In this document: positions 25,024 to 33,451 of the stretch, one piece after another
How the letters are laid out: every line of letters begins with the position of its first letter
How positions within the stretch are numbered: position 1 is the stretch's first letter
From: an uncultured Acetatifactor sp.
Lineage (GTDB): Bacteria > Bacillota > Clostridia > Lachnospirales > Lachnospiraceae
Assembly (NCBI GenBank): GCA_934394665.1
Contig: CAKRRS010000013.1
Span: forward strand, 1-49,246
Direction of reading: 5' to 3'
Length of the DNA stretch: 49,246 nt
Position numbers and translations under genes: made by a program
Notes under the pieces: model-generated
What the model was told of the DNA's origin: nothing
What the model saw: the letters and a program-made list of their open reading frames with translations, nothing else
Database searches by the model: none

Positions 25024-26872
25024 ATACAATCCAAGAGTTCCGCTGCAACGGATCGCAGCACTGGTGATCATGGACATGATGTCCATTTTACTGGTGTCGT
25101 TTGCAGCGTTATATATTCGATACGATTTTTCGTTTCAGGATATTGATCCTATGTTTTTCAAACACTGCGAGAATCTGTTGCTTCCGAATATCATAGGAAC
25201 CTTACTTTTTTTTGTGATATGGAAGCTGTATCGCAGTGTCTGGCGTTATGCCAGTGCCAACGAACTGGTCAATATCGTAGGTGCCACTGCCTGTGCATCT
25301 ATAGCACAGTTTATCTATTGTAAGTTCACAGACAACCGGATGCCACGCAGCTATTCGGTATTGTATTTCTTCCTGCTGACACTGGCAATCAGCTGTATCC
25401 GTTTCGGGTACCGGATCCTGCGCATTATCAACAACAAGCGCCTGAATCTGGTAGGAAGGGATCACTGTGCCAATGTCATGATCATCGGTGCCGGCGCCGG
25501 AGGAGACATGATCCTCAAAGAGATCGAGAACAGCCGCTACTTAAGCATGCGTGCCAAATGTATCATCGACGATCAGCCGGGCTGCCATGGCAAACTGATG
25601 CGTGGTGTGCCAATCGTAGGCGGGCGGGAAAGCATTCTGGATGCCGTAGGGCAGTACAGCATTGATGAAATCATTTTTGCCATTCCCTCTGCCAGTGTAC
25701 AGACGAGAAAAGAGATCCTGGACATCTGTAAAGAGTCCGGCTGTAAATTGCGTACCATCCCCGGTACTTACCAGCTCATCAACGGAGATGTCTCCGTATC
25801 CAATCTGAAAGAAGTGGATATCGAAGACCTGTTGGGCAGAGAACCGATCCGGATCAATACCGAAGAAGTGCTGGATCACGTCAGCGGCAAAGTCATCCTC
25901 GTCACCGGAGGCGGCGGCTCCATCGGCAGTGAACTGTGCCGGCAGATCGCGGCACACCATCCGAAACAGCTGATTATCCTGGATATCTATGAAAATAATG
26001 CTTATGATATCCAACAGGAGCTGCTTCGCAAGTATCCGGAACTGAATCTTGCGGTGCTCATCGCTTCTGTGAGAAATGAAGAGCGCATCGACAGCATCTT
26101 CGAGACTTATCGCCCTAACATCGTATATCATGCGGCAGCGCATAAACACGTTCCCCTGATGGAGGACAGCCCTCACGAGGCGATTAAAAATAACGTATTC
26201 GGCACCTATAAGGTGGCACAGGCGGCAGACCGCTACGGTACAGACAAGTTCGTCCTGATCTCTACAGACAAAGCGGTGAATCCCACGAATATCATGGGCG
26301 CGTCCAAGCGCCTGTGCGAGATGCTGATCCAAACCATGAACTGCAGTTCCCGTACGAATTACGTAGCCGTCCGGTTCGGTAATGTACTGGGCAGTAACGG
26401 CAGCGTGATTCCGCTGTTTAAAAAACAGATTGCCGAAGGCGGTCCCGTGACAGTCACTCATCCGGACATCATCCGCTATTTCATGACGATTCCGGAGGCG
26501 GTATCTCTGGTACTGCAGGCAGGTGCCTATGCGAAAGGCGGCGAGATCTTCGTCCTGGATATGGGAGAACCTGTGAAGATCCTCGATCTGGCGACGAACC
26601 TGATCAAGCTGTCCGGTTACCGTGTCGGAGAAGATATTGAGATCAAATTCACCGGCCTGCGTCCCGGAGAAAAGATGTACGAAGAGCTTCTCATGAATGA
26701 AGAGGGCTTGAAGGAAACCGCGAACAAGATGATTTTCATCGGTAAACCGATCGAATTCGACGAAGAACAGTTCCGGGAGCAGTTGAAGGAACTGGAACAG
26801 GCTGCTGTGGATGAGACTTCGGATATCCGTGCGGAAGTGGAGAAGATCGTACCGACCTACCATCCGGTGTAG
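25013..26872 (+). CDS. CapD/PglF/FlaA1-type nucleotide-sugar 4,6-dehydratase
   Basis: 619 residues. Four N-terminal helices (to about residue 130), a first Rossmann-like region with MIIGAGAGGDMILKEI, and a C-terminal SDR domain with VTGGGGSIGSELCRQI for NAD(P) binding. The active site reads ISTDKAVNPTNIMGASKR: Thr-Asp-Lys is present and Met stands where classical SDRs have Tyr, as in PglF and CapD. The family converts UDP-GlcNAc to a 4-keto-6-deoxy sugar at the membrane. ATG at 25013 is chosen over the adjoining GTG; either lies inside the previous gene. No PglE aminotransferase or PglD acetyltransferase is found in the window; the next two genes are a PGT and an SDR fusion. Confidence 0.93.
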   Translation: MENKYNPRVPLQRIAALVIMDMMSILLVSFAALYIRYDFSFQDIDPMFFKHCENLLLPNIIGTLLFFVIWKLYRSVWRYASANELVNIVGATACASIAQFIYCKFTDNRMPRSYSVLYFFLLTLAISCIRFGYRILRIINNKRLNLVGRDHCANVMIIGAGAGGDMILKEIENSRYLSMRAKCIIDDQPGCHGKLMRGVPIVGGRESILDAVGQYSIDEIIFAIPSASVQTRKEILDICKESGCKLRTIPGTYQLINGDVSVSNLKEVDIEDLLGREPIRINTEEVLDHVSGKVILVTGGGGSIGSELCRQIAAHHPKQLIILDIYENNAYDIQQELLRKYPELNLAVLIASVRNEERIDSIFETYRPNIVYHAAAHKHVPLMEDSPHEAIKNNVFGTYKVAQAADRYGTDKFVLISTDKAVNPTNIMGASKRLCEMLIQTMNCSSRTNYVAVRFGNVLGSNGSVIPLFKKQIAEGGPVTVTHPDIIRYFMTIPEAVSLVLQAGAYAKGGEIFVLDMGEPVKILDLATNLIKLSGYRVGEDIEIKFTGLRPGEKMYEELLMNEEGLKETANKMIFIGKPIEFDEEQFREQLKELEQAAVDETSDIRAEVEKIVPTYHPV

Positions 26873-27030
26873 AGGATAAACGTAATGGGCAAACGTAAAC
26901 GTAATCCGACAAGTCCAAAACAGTGATAAGTGATATGATAAGCGATATAGGAAAAGACAGAACAGTACGAAGCATTGAGCAATATGATAATTGACGAAAT
27001 AAAAAGAAACGGATACGAGGGAGAAGCATT

Positions 27031-27681
27031 ATGACCACAGCCACACAGACTGACAAGCACATACGCAGATACACACCGCTTAAGAGGACGCTGGACATCC
27101 TCTTGAGCGGCATAGGCATCCTTGTGCTGTCACCGATTCTCCTGATCCTGTGTATTGCCATCAAACTGGATTCCCCCGGACCGGTTCTCTTCAGACAAAA
27201 GCGTGTGGGCATCCACAAGACGCATTTCCAGATCTACAAATTCCGTACCATGCGCACGGATACCCCGAAGGATATGCCGACACACATGCTGAACAATCCG
27301 GAACAATACATTACACATACCGGCAGATTTTTACGTAAGACCAGTCTGGATGAACTTCCGCAGATCTTCAATATCTTCAAGGGAGATATGAGCATCGTGG
27401 GTCCCCGTCCGGCACTGTGGAACCAATATGACCTGATCGCGGAACGTGATAAATACGGTGCCAATGATATCCTCCCCGGGCTGACCGGCTGGGCACAGAT
27501 CAACGGCAGAGACGAACTGGAGATTCCGGTGAAGGCAAAGTTGGACGGAGTTTATGTCAAAAAATACGGATTTGCTATGGATCTGCGCTGCTTTTTCGGT
27601 ACCTTTGTGAGCGTATTGCGCCAGGATGGTGTTGTAGAGGGCGGCACGGGCAGTAGGAAGCGCAATGAGGAAAATAAATGA
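27031..27681 (+). CDS. Small phosphoglycosyl transferase (EpsL/PglC-like, second PGT)
   Basis: 216 residues: a single N-terminal re-entrant helix (RTLDILLSGIGILVLSPILL) and the bacterial sugar transferase catalytic domain with KRVGIHKTHFQIYKFRTMRT, RKTSLDELPQIFNIFKGDMS and IVGPRPALWNQ. The Asp-Glu pair in LDELPQ is the catalytic dyad of monotopic PGTs. It is the short form without extra N-terminal helices, like PglC and EpsL, which use UDP-diNAcBac or related 6-deoxy sugars, consistent with the dehydratase directly upstream. GAGGGAGA lies before the ATG; its stop overlaps the next start by 4 nt. Confidence 0.92.
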   Translation: MTTATQTDKHIRRYTPLKRTLDILLSGIGILVLSPILLILCIAIKLDSPGPVLFRQKRVGIHKTHFQIYKFRTMRTDTPKDMPTHMLNNPEQYITHTGRFLRKTSLDELPQIFNIFKGDMSIVGPRPALWNQYDLIAERDKYGANDILPGLTGWAQINGRDELEIPVKAKLDGVYVKKYGFAMDLRCFFGTFVSVLRQDGVVEGGTGSRKRNEENK

Positions 27682-29321
27682 AAAAGATACTGATCTTAGG
27701 TGCCAATAGTTATATTGGCACCTCTTTTGAAAATTACATGCAGCAAAAATATCCGGACGATTATGAGATTCATACGACAAGCCTGCGCGGAGACGCCTGG
27801 CGGCAGGAAGACTGGAGCGGTTATGACAGCATCCTCAATGTCACGGGGAAAGCCCATGCGGATATCGCGCAGCTGTCGGAAGCACAGAAACAGGAATATT
27901 ATGCGGTGAACTGTGACCTGGCGGTCGAGGCAGCGAAAAAAGCCATAGAGGACGGTGCGATGCAATACATCTACTTCAGCAGTATCATCGTCTACGGTGA
28001 CAGCAGTAACAGCAGAAAGCCTGTCCGTATCACGGCACAGACGCCCCCCCATCCTTCCAATTTCTACGGCGACAGCAAATGGCAGGCAGAGCAGAAGCTG
28101 CAGGAATTGTTCCGGACTGCGGAGAAAACAACAAGGCATACACGGTTAGTGCTCTTACGTCTCCCTATGATCTACGGTCCCGGCTGCAAGGGCAATTATA
28201 AGACCCTGGTAAAGCTGGCACAAAAGCTTCCCCTGTTCCCGACCTATCATAATGAACGCAGCGTGCTTCATATCGATCATCTGGCGGAATACCTGCGGAA
28301 TCTGGTCGAACGTGGGGAGAGCGGACTGTTCCTGCCACAGGACGATACCTGCCGCAGCACGCCGGATATGGTCTTCGAACTGGCGGAAGCTGCCGGGCGA
28401 CGCATGTACCATGCGGCATGGATGAATCCTTTTGTACGATTGGCGTTTTACCTTCCGGGTAAGCCGGGAAGACTTGCAAGAAAAGCATTTGGTACGCTGG
28501 TAATCGATCATGAACTGAGTAAAAGCAGCCAAGGCAGCCAGTGCAACCAGAACGGTCATAAGCAAAAGCAGATATCCGCCGATCCCACCGTCAGTATCAT
28601 CACCGTGACCTACAACAGCGAGAAAACCCTCCGGCACACCATTGAATCCGTGCTGGCGCAGACCTATGCAAAAATCGAATATTGGATCATCGACGGTGCC
28701 AGCAGCGACCATACCGTAGAGATTGCGGAATCCTACCGGGCTGAGCTTGAGGCAAAAGGCATTCGCTATCATATCCTCAGCGAGCCGGACAACGGCATCT
28801 ATGATGCCATGAATAAGGGAATCCGCCATGCGACCGGAGAGATCATCGGTATCATCAACAGCGATGACTGGTACGAACTGGATGCAGTGCAGACCGTCGT
28901 AGAGACATTTCAAAACACCGGCTGCGACCTGATGTACGCTAACATCCGTATGTACAAAGCGGACGGCAGCAGCTTTGTCAAAAAAGCGAGGACGAGAAAA
29001 TTCCAGACCTCCAGAGACTGGAACCATCCGACGACCTTTGTCCGTGCGGAATGCTATAAAAAATACCCTTTCCGCAAGCTGGGCATCCATGATGACTACG
29101 GATTTTTTCTCCAAATGCGGAAACAGGGGAAGAAAATCGTTACTGTGGATCGAGTACTGGCGGACTTCCACATGGGCGGCGCCAGTAATCACAAGGATCT
29201 GAAAGCTGCCAAAAAGCGGATCCGGGACAGATATCTGTACTGCTATCGTATCAATGGCTACAGCAGATGGTACCTGATCGAGTGCGTGGCAATCGAGGCG
29301 GCAAAATTTCTCCTGGGATAA
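27678..29321 (+). CDS. SDR epimerase/reductase fused to a GT2 glycosyltransferase
   Basis: 547 residues with two domains. Residues 1-280 form an extended SDR: ILGANSYIG nucleotide-binding loop, FSSIIVYGDSS, and the catalytic Y130-x3-K134 in FYGDSKWQAE; a poly-polar linker of about 20 residues follows; residues 302-547 form a GT2 domain with VSIITVTYNSEKTLRHTIES, IIDGASSDHT, NGIYDAMNKGIRHATGE, and the metal site INSDDW. The SDR could reduce the 4-keto-6-deoxy product of the upstream dehydratase (to UDP-QuiNAc or UDP-FucNAc) and the GT2 could use a related sugar; both assignments are inference. The fusion is in frame with no internal ribosome site seen. Confidence 0.88.
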   Translation: MKKILILGANSYIGTSFENYMQQKYPDDYEIHTTSLRGDAWRQEDWSGYDSILNVTGKAHADIAQLSEAQKQEYYAVNCDLAVEAAKKAIEDGAMQYIYFSSIIVYGDSSNSRKPVRITAQTPPHPSNFYGDSKWQAEQKLQELFRTAEKTTRHTRLVLLRLPMIYGPGCKGNYKTLVKLAQKLPLFPTYHNERSVLHIDHLAEYLRNLVERGESGLFLPQDDTCRSTPDMVFELAEAAGRRMYHAAWMNPFVRLAFYLPGKPGRLARKAFGTLVIDHELSKSSQGSQCNQNGHKQKQISADPTVSIITVTYNSEKTLRHTIESVLAQTYAKIEYWIIDGASSDHTVEIAESYRAELEAKGIRYHILSEPDNGIYDAMNKGIRHATGEIIGIINSDDWYELDAVQTVVETFQNTGCDLMYANIRMYKADGSSFVKKARTRKFQTSRDWNHPTTFVRAECYKKYPFRKLGIHDDYGFFLQMRKQGKKIVTVDRVLADFHMGGASNHKDLKAAKKRIRDRYLYCYRINGYSRWYLIECVAIEAAKFLLG

Positions 29322-29397
29322 CCTGCCAACAGATCCTTCCGACCCGGAAACGGCAGGACAACCATAATTCAGTAAAACTATTTAGAGGCATATCGTA

Positions 29398-30606
29398 ATG
29401 AAAATATTACAGATCAATTCCGTCTGCGGCGTTACAGGAACAGGACGTATCGTGACGAATCTCTATGACGCGGCACAAAAGCAGGGGCATGAGTGTATCA
29501 TTGCTTACGGAGAACATAAATATCAGAACCACCCGGGAGACAGAAAAACGATAGAAATCGGAACGATGCGAGACTGTAACCTGCATGCGGCTGCTACGAG
29601 ACTATGGGATGCCCAGGGGTTCGCCTCACGCAGAGCGACAGAGGAGTTTTTGAAAAAAGTAGATGAATATGCACCGGATATCGTACACCTGCACAACTTA
29701 CATGGTTATTATCTTAATATTGATCTTCTGTTCCGTTATCTGAAACAGAAGCATCTGAAGGTGGTGTGGACATTACACGATTGCTGGTCTTTTACCGGTC
29801 ATTGCGTTCATTTTCTGGAAGTAGGATGTGATAAATGGAAGACGGAATGTGGGCATTGTCCGTTGACGAGGCAATATCCCGCCAGTCTGTTTGTCGACCG
29901 GTCTGCCAGAAACTACCGTAGAAAAAAAGAATTGTTTACCGGAATAGAGGATATGACATTGCTTGTGCCCTCCCATTGGCTGGAAAGCCGGGTGAAACAG
30001 AGCTTTTTGCAGGAGTATCCGACGAAAGTGATTTATAACGGAATTGATTTGGATACCTATCACCCAACAGCCGGTAACTTTCGTGAAAAATACGGATTGC
30101 AGGACAAATTTATTGTACTCGGAGTCGCCAATGTATGGGTGGAAAGAAAAGGACTTGCCACGTTCCTAAAACTGGCGGAGCATCTGGGAACAACAGCGAA
30201 AATCGTACTGGTAGGGCTGACCCGGGAGCAGATTCAGGCTCTGCCGGAAGGTGTTCTGGGATTGCCGAGGACGGATACACCCACAGAACTGGCAGAGATT
30301 TACACAGCAGCTGACGTGTTCGTCAACCCCAGCAGAGAGGAGACCTTCGGCCTGACCGTGGCAGAAGCCATGGCTTGCGGTACCTGGCCAATCGTCTATG
30401 CAGATACCGCCTGCGCGGAAGTCGTGGAACATGGCAAAGGACAGATTGTGACAGGAGACCTGCCGGAATTAGAAGCAGCGATCCGTAACTGTATCCAACA
30501 AGGTGTCCCCGGGGATATTGCGCCTGCAGCTGCAGTTTTCTCCGGAGAACGCTTTGGTCGTGAGGTTGTGAATATCTACGAGCAAAAAGCAGGAAAAGAA
30601 AGATAG
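29398..30606 (+). CDS. GT4 glycosyltransferase
   Basis: 402 residues, GT-B fold. It opens MKILQINSVCGVTGTGRIVTN, the loop binding acceptor, and has VHLHNLHGYYLNIDLL and WTLHDCWSFTGHCVHF, a Cys-rich segment (VGCDKWKTECGHCPL) that may hold a structural metal, VIYNGIDLDTYHPT and NPSREETFGLTVAEAMACG with the E-x7-E motif. This subtype, with the Cys cluster, is common among exopolysaccharide GT4 enzymes such as those related to colanic acid loci. AGAGG lies about 10 nt before the ATG. Sugar specificity unknown. Confidence 0.9.
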   Translation: MKILQINSVCGVTGTGRIVTNLYDAAQKQGHECIIAYGEHKYQNHPGDRKTIEIGTMRDCNLHAAATRLWDAQGFASRRATEEFLKKVDEYAPDIVHLHNLHGYYLNIDLLFRYLKQKHLKVVWTLHDCWSFTGHCVHFLEVGCDKWKTECGHCPLTRQYPASLFVDRSARNYRRKKELFTGIEDMTLLVPSHWLESRVKQSFLQEYPTKVIYNGIDLDTYHPTAGNFREKYGLQDKFIVLGVANVWVERKGLATFLKLAEHLGTTAKIVLVGLTREQIQALPEGVLGLPRTDTPTELAEIYTAADVFVNPSREETFGLTVAEAMACGTWPIVYADTACAEVVEHGKGQIVTGDLPELEAAIRNCIQQGVPGDIAPAAAVFSGERFGREVVNIYEQKAGKER

Positions 30607-30624
30607 GAATTAAGGGATAGCATC

Positions 30625-31779
30625 ATGAAAGTACTGTATATTACCAACATCCCCTCCCCTTATAAGGTGGATTACTATAATGAACTGGGAAAATATTGTG
30701 AACTCACGGCGCTGTTCGAGGCGGAGACTTCCACCGAACGCAGTGAGGAGTGGAAAAAATACCGTTTTGAGACTTTCGAAGGCATCATCCTGAAGGGAAA
30801 ACGTGTAAGCGTAGATACCGCCTTCTGCCCGGAAATCGTGAAATATCTGCAAAAAGGAAGGTATGATATCGTGGTATTGACAGTGCTGGCATCCCCCACA
30901 GCGCTTCTGGCGGTACACACCCTGCGCCGCAGGAAAATCCCGTACTACTACGAGGGAGATGGTGGATTCGCCGGGGAAGCATCCGGCATCAAAGCGACCC
31001 TCAAGCGTTATCTCATCAGCACTGCCGGGAAATGCTTCAGCAGTTCCAACGAGTTCGACCGGTACTGTATCACCTACGGCGCAAAGCCGGAAAATCTCAT
31101 CCGATATCCCTTCACCTCTGTGAAAAAGGCTGACTGCCTGACAGAGAGACTACCCGATGCAGAAAAACAGCGCAGAAAGCAGGAATTCGGCATCACGGAA
31201 AGCTGCGCTGTCATCTCCGTGGGACAATTCATTCCGAGGAAAGGAATGGATCTATTACTGGAATGCTGTAAAGATCTGCCGGAGCATGTGGGAGTCTATA
31301 TCGTAGGCGGCACGCCACCGGCAGAATATCTGGAAATCTGTGAGAAATACCGGTTACAAAAGGTTCATTTCTTGGATTTCATGCCCAAAGACCGGCTGAT
31401 GCGGTTGATGACGGCAATGGATCTCTTCGCCCTGTTTACCAGAGAAGATATCTGGGGACTGGTCATCAATGAGGCGATGGCGGCAGGACTGCCGGTGATC
31501 AGTACAGACCGCTGTATTGCGGCGTTGGAACTCATCCCGGGCAGGGGCACCTGTGAAAACGGGAAAGAAGACGCGGATGCGGGGATGATTGTAGAGAATG
31601 AGAACCTTGGACAGATGAAGGAAGCACTCCTGACACTGATACAATCCCCCGAGCTTCGGGAGAAGCTGTCGGAGAACGCAATCCATCGGATACAGAGCTA
31701 TACGATAGAAACGATGGCAGCAGAACACGACAGAATATTTCAGAAACTGAGTGCAGAGCGTCGGGAGCTTAGGAATTAG
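30625..31779 (+). CDS. GT4 glycosyltransferase
   Basis: 384 residues, GT-B fold. The N-terminal domain opens MKVLYITNIPSPYKVDYYNE and the donor domain has VISVGQFIPRKGMDLLLECC, VYIVGGTPPAEYLEICEKY and LFTREDIWGLVINEAMAAG with the E-x7-E nucleotide-sugar motif. Its N-terminal pattern (N-x-P-SPYKVDYYNEL) is shared with the GT4 at 42592-43719, so the two are likely paralogues. It lies 18 nt after the previous GT4, with AAGGGA before the ATG. Confidence 0.89.
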   Translation: MKVLYITNIPSPYKVDYYNELGKYCELTALFEAETSTERSEEWKKYRFETFEGIILKGKRVSVDTAFCPEIVKYLQKGRYDIVVLTVLASPTALLAVHTLRRRKIPYYYEGDGGFAGEASGIKATLKRYLISTAGKCFSSSNEFDRYCITYGAKPENLIRYPFTSVKKADCLTERLPDAEKQRRKQEFGITESCAVISVGQFIPRKGMDLLLECCKDLPEHVGVYIVGGTPPAEYLEICEKYRLQKVHFLDFMPKDRLMRLMTAMDLFALFTREDIWGLVINEAMAAGLPVISTDRCIAALELIPGRGTCENGKEDADAGMIVENENLGQMKEALLTLIQSPELREKLSENAIHRIQSYTIETMAAEHDRIFQKLSAERRELRN

Positions 31780-31823
31780 AGCGATACAGAACTATCGGAA
31801 GCATAGGAATACAGGAACAAAGC

Positions 31824-33341
31824 ATGAAACGAACACATAAATCGATCATCAACGTCATAGCCTCCGTCGGCACGAACGCCATCATCCTGATCACGGCGTT
31901 TATTGTCCAGAAAGCGCTGGTTGCTACTATGGGGGCAGATTATAACGGTATCAACGGACTATTTAGCAGCATTATCTCCATGATGTCACTGGCAGATCTG
32001 GGGATAGGGACCGCCATCATCTACCACATGTACCAGCCCGTGGCCGAGCGGAATACGGCAATGATCAACACCCTGCTGCATTTTTACAAAAAATGCTACA
32101 TCGTGATCTCCGGCGTCGTCCTCGCCATTGGTGTCGTCGTGGGGCTGTTCCTGCCGATGCTGGTGGGAGATGTGGACATCCCGGACAGCATTTACCTGAT
32201 TTATGTCCTGTTTCTCTTAGACTGCCTGTGCTCCTATTTCCTGGCGTATAAGAAATCATTGCTGTATGCGGATATGATGAATTATATCCCGGATACAATC
32301 TATTTCGTCACCTATCTGGTACAGAATGCACTGCAGGTCTATGTATTGATAGCGTTCCATAGTTTTATTCTCTTCCTCATCGTGAAGACGCTGGGGAAAA
32401 TCGTATCCAATCTGCTGATCTCTGTGTATATCAGCAGAAAATATCCTTTTACCCGGGAAAAACAGGTCGGCCCGGTACCGGAGGAGATCAAATCCGATAT
32501 CGTGACCAAGGTGAAGGGACTGTTGTGCCACAAGCTGGGAAAGATGCTCGTCACCGGCAGTGACAGCATCGTGATCACAGGTGTCCTGGGACTGGGCGTC
32601 ATGAACCTCTATACGAATTACCACCTGATCATCGGCGGAATTACTGCATTGTTAAACCGGATCTTCGAGACACTGACCAACAGTGTGGGCAACTTTTTGC
32701 TCGACAGCAGCAAAGAGCGCAACCGCGAGGTCTACCGGAAGATCGATTTCCTCAACTTCTGGTGCTTCGGATGCGTGGCAGTGGGCATGTATGCCGTGCT
32801 GCAGCCAATGGTCACCCTGTGGCTGGGGGAAGACTTCCTGTTCGACAAGACCGTGCTGTTCGTCCTCGTCGTGAACTTCTACATGGAAGGCATGCGGGCG
32901 AGCGTCAATACCTTCAAAGAGGCAGCAGGCATCTTTCATGAAGACCGCAGAATCCCATTGGTGGAAGCTGCCTTGAACCTGACCGTGTCCATTGTGCTGG
33001 CAAAGCTTATGGGGGCAGCAGGCGTATTCCTCGGCACCATCTTAAGCAGCCTCGTCGTCTACCTCTACAGCTATCCGAAATACGTGTGCAAGCCACTCTT
33101 TGGCATGCACTATAGTCAATATGTGGGACAGACCCTCAGACACCTGCTGGTGCTCCTGGCGATCCTGGGTGTGACGGAAGTATGCATCCGGCCCATGGCG
33201 GGCTGGAATCCCTGGCTCCGGATCCTGACAGGCGGCGTGGCGGCGGTCCTTGTCTTTCATGCAGTATTTTTACTGCTCTATGGGAAAAGTGACGAAATGA
33301 AATATTATGTGGGACTGGTGAAGAGTAAATTTTTGAGGTGA
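31824..33341 (+). CDS. wzx: Wzx-type lipid-linked oligosaccharide flippase
   Basis: 505 residues with about 14 helices, the pattern of the MOP-superfamily polysaccharide exporters. It begins SIINVIASVGTNAIILITAF and has MGADYNGINGLFSSIISMMS and, in the middle, VKGLLCHKLGKMLVTGSDSI, typical of the Gram-positive branch (VTNxxDxxxI type). Its job is to turn undecaprenyl-diphosphate-linked repeat units to the outer face. It is the only flippase seen in the window. CAGGAAC precedes the ATG. Confidence 0.92.
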   Translation: MKRTHKSIINVIASVGTNAIILITAFIVQKALVATMGADYNGINGLFSSIISMMSLADLGIGTAIIYHMYQPVAERNTAMINTLLHFYKKCYIVISGVVLAIGVVVGLFLPMLVGDVDIPDSIYLIYVLFLLDCLCSYFLAYKKSLLYADMMNYIPDTIYFVTYLVQNALQVYVLIAFHSFILFLIVKTLGKIVSNLLISVYISRKYPFTREKQVGPVPEEIKSDIVTKVKGLLCHKLGKMLVTGSDSIVITGVLGLGVMNLYTNYHLIIGGITALLNRIFETLTNSVGNFLLDSSKERNREVYRKIDFLNFWCFGCVAVGMYAVLQPMVTLWLGEDFLFDKTVLFVLVVNFYMEGMRASVNTFKEAAGIFHEDRRIPLVEAALNLTVSIVLAKLMGAAGVFLGTILSSLVVYLYSYPKYVCKPLFGMHYSQYVGQTLRHLLVLLAILGVTEVCIRPMAGWNPWLRILTGGVAAVLVFHAVFLLLYGKSDEMKYYVGLVKSKFLR

Positions 33342-33377
33342 TTATTTATCTGTGATGTCTGGAAGCAGCAGATTTTC

Positions 33378-33406
33378 TTGAGAAGCCAAAATGGATATGA
33401 TACAAT
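33378..33406 (+). promoter_or_regulatory. Candidate promoter for the SIR2-STAND gene
   Basis: TTGAGA (33378-33383), 17-nt spacer, TACAAT (33401-33406) with a TG one base upstream (TGATACAAT), in the 110-bp gap after wzx. It suggests transcription independent of the polysaccharide genes. Confidence 0.6.
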
Positions 33407-33451
33407 AAAAAATACCCAATAGGAAGCCAATGAGACAAGGAGGTGCATGGA

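Noticed and set aside
25541..26863. 440-residue open frame on the minus strand
   Set aside because: Exactly antisense to the dehydratase gene, with no ribosome site and no recognisable motif; a shadow of its codon bias.
28155..29192. 345-residue open frame on the minus strand
   Set aside because: Antisense to the SDR-GT2 fusion, whose motifs in the + frame are clear.
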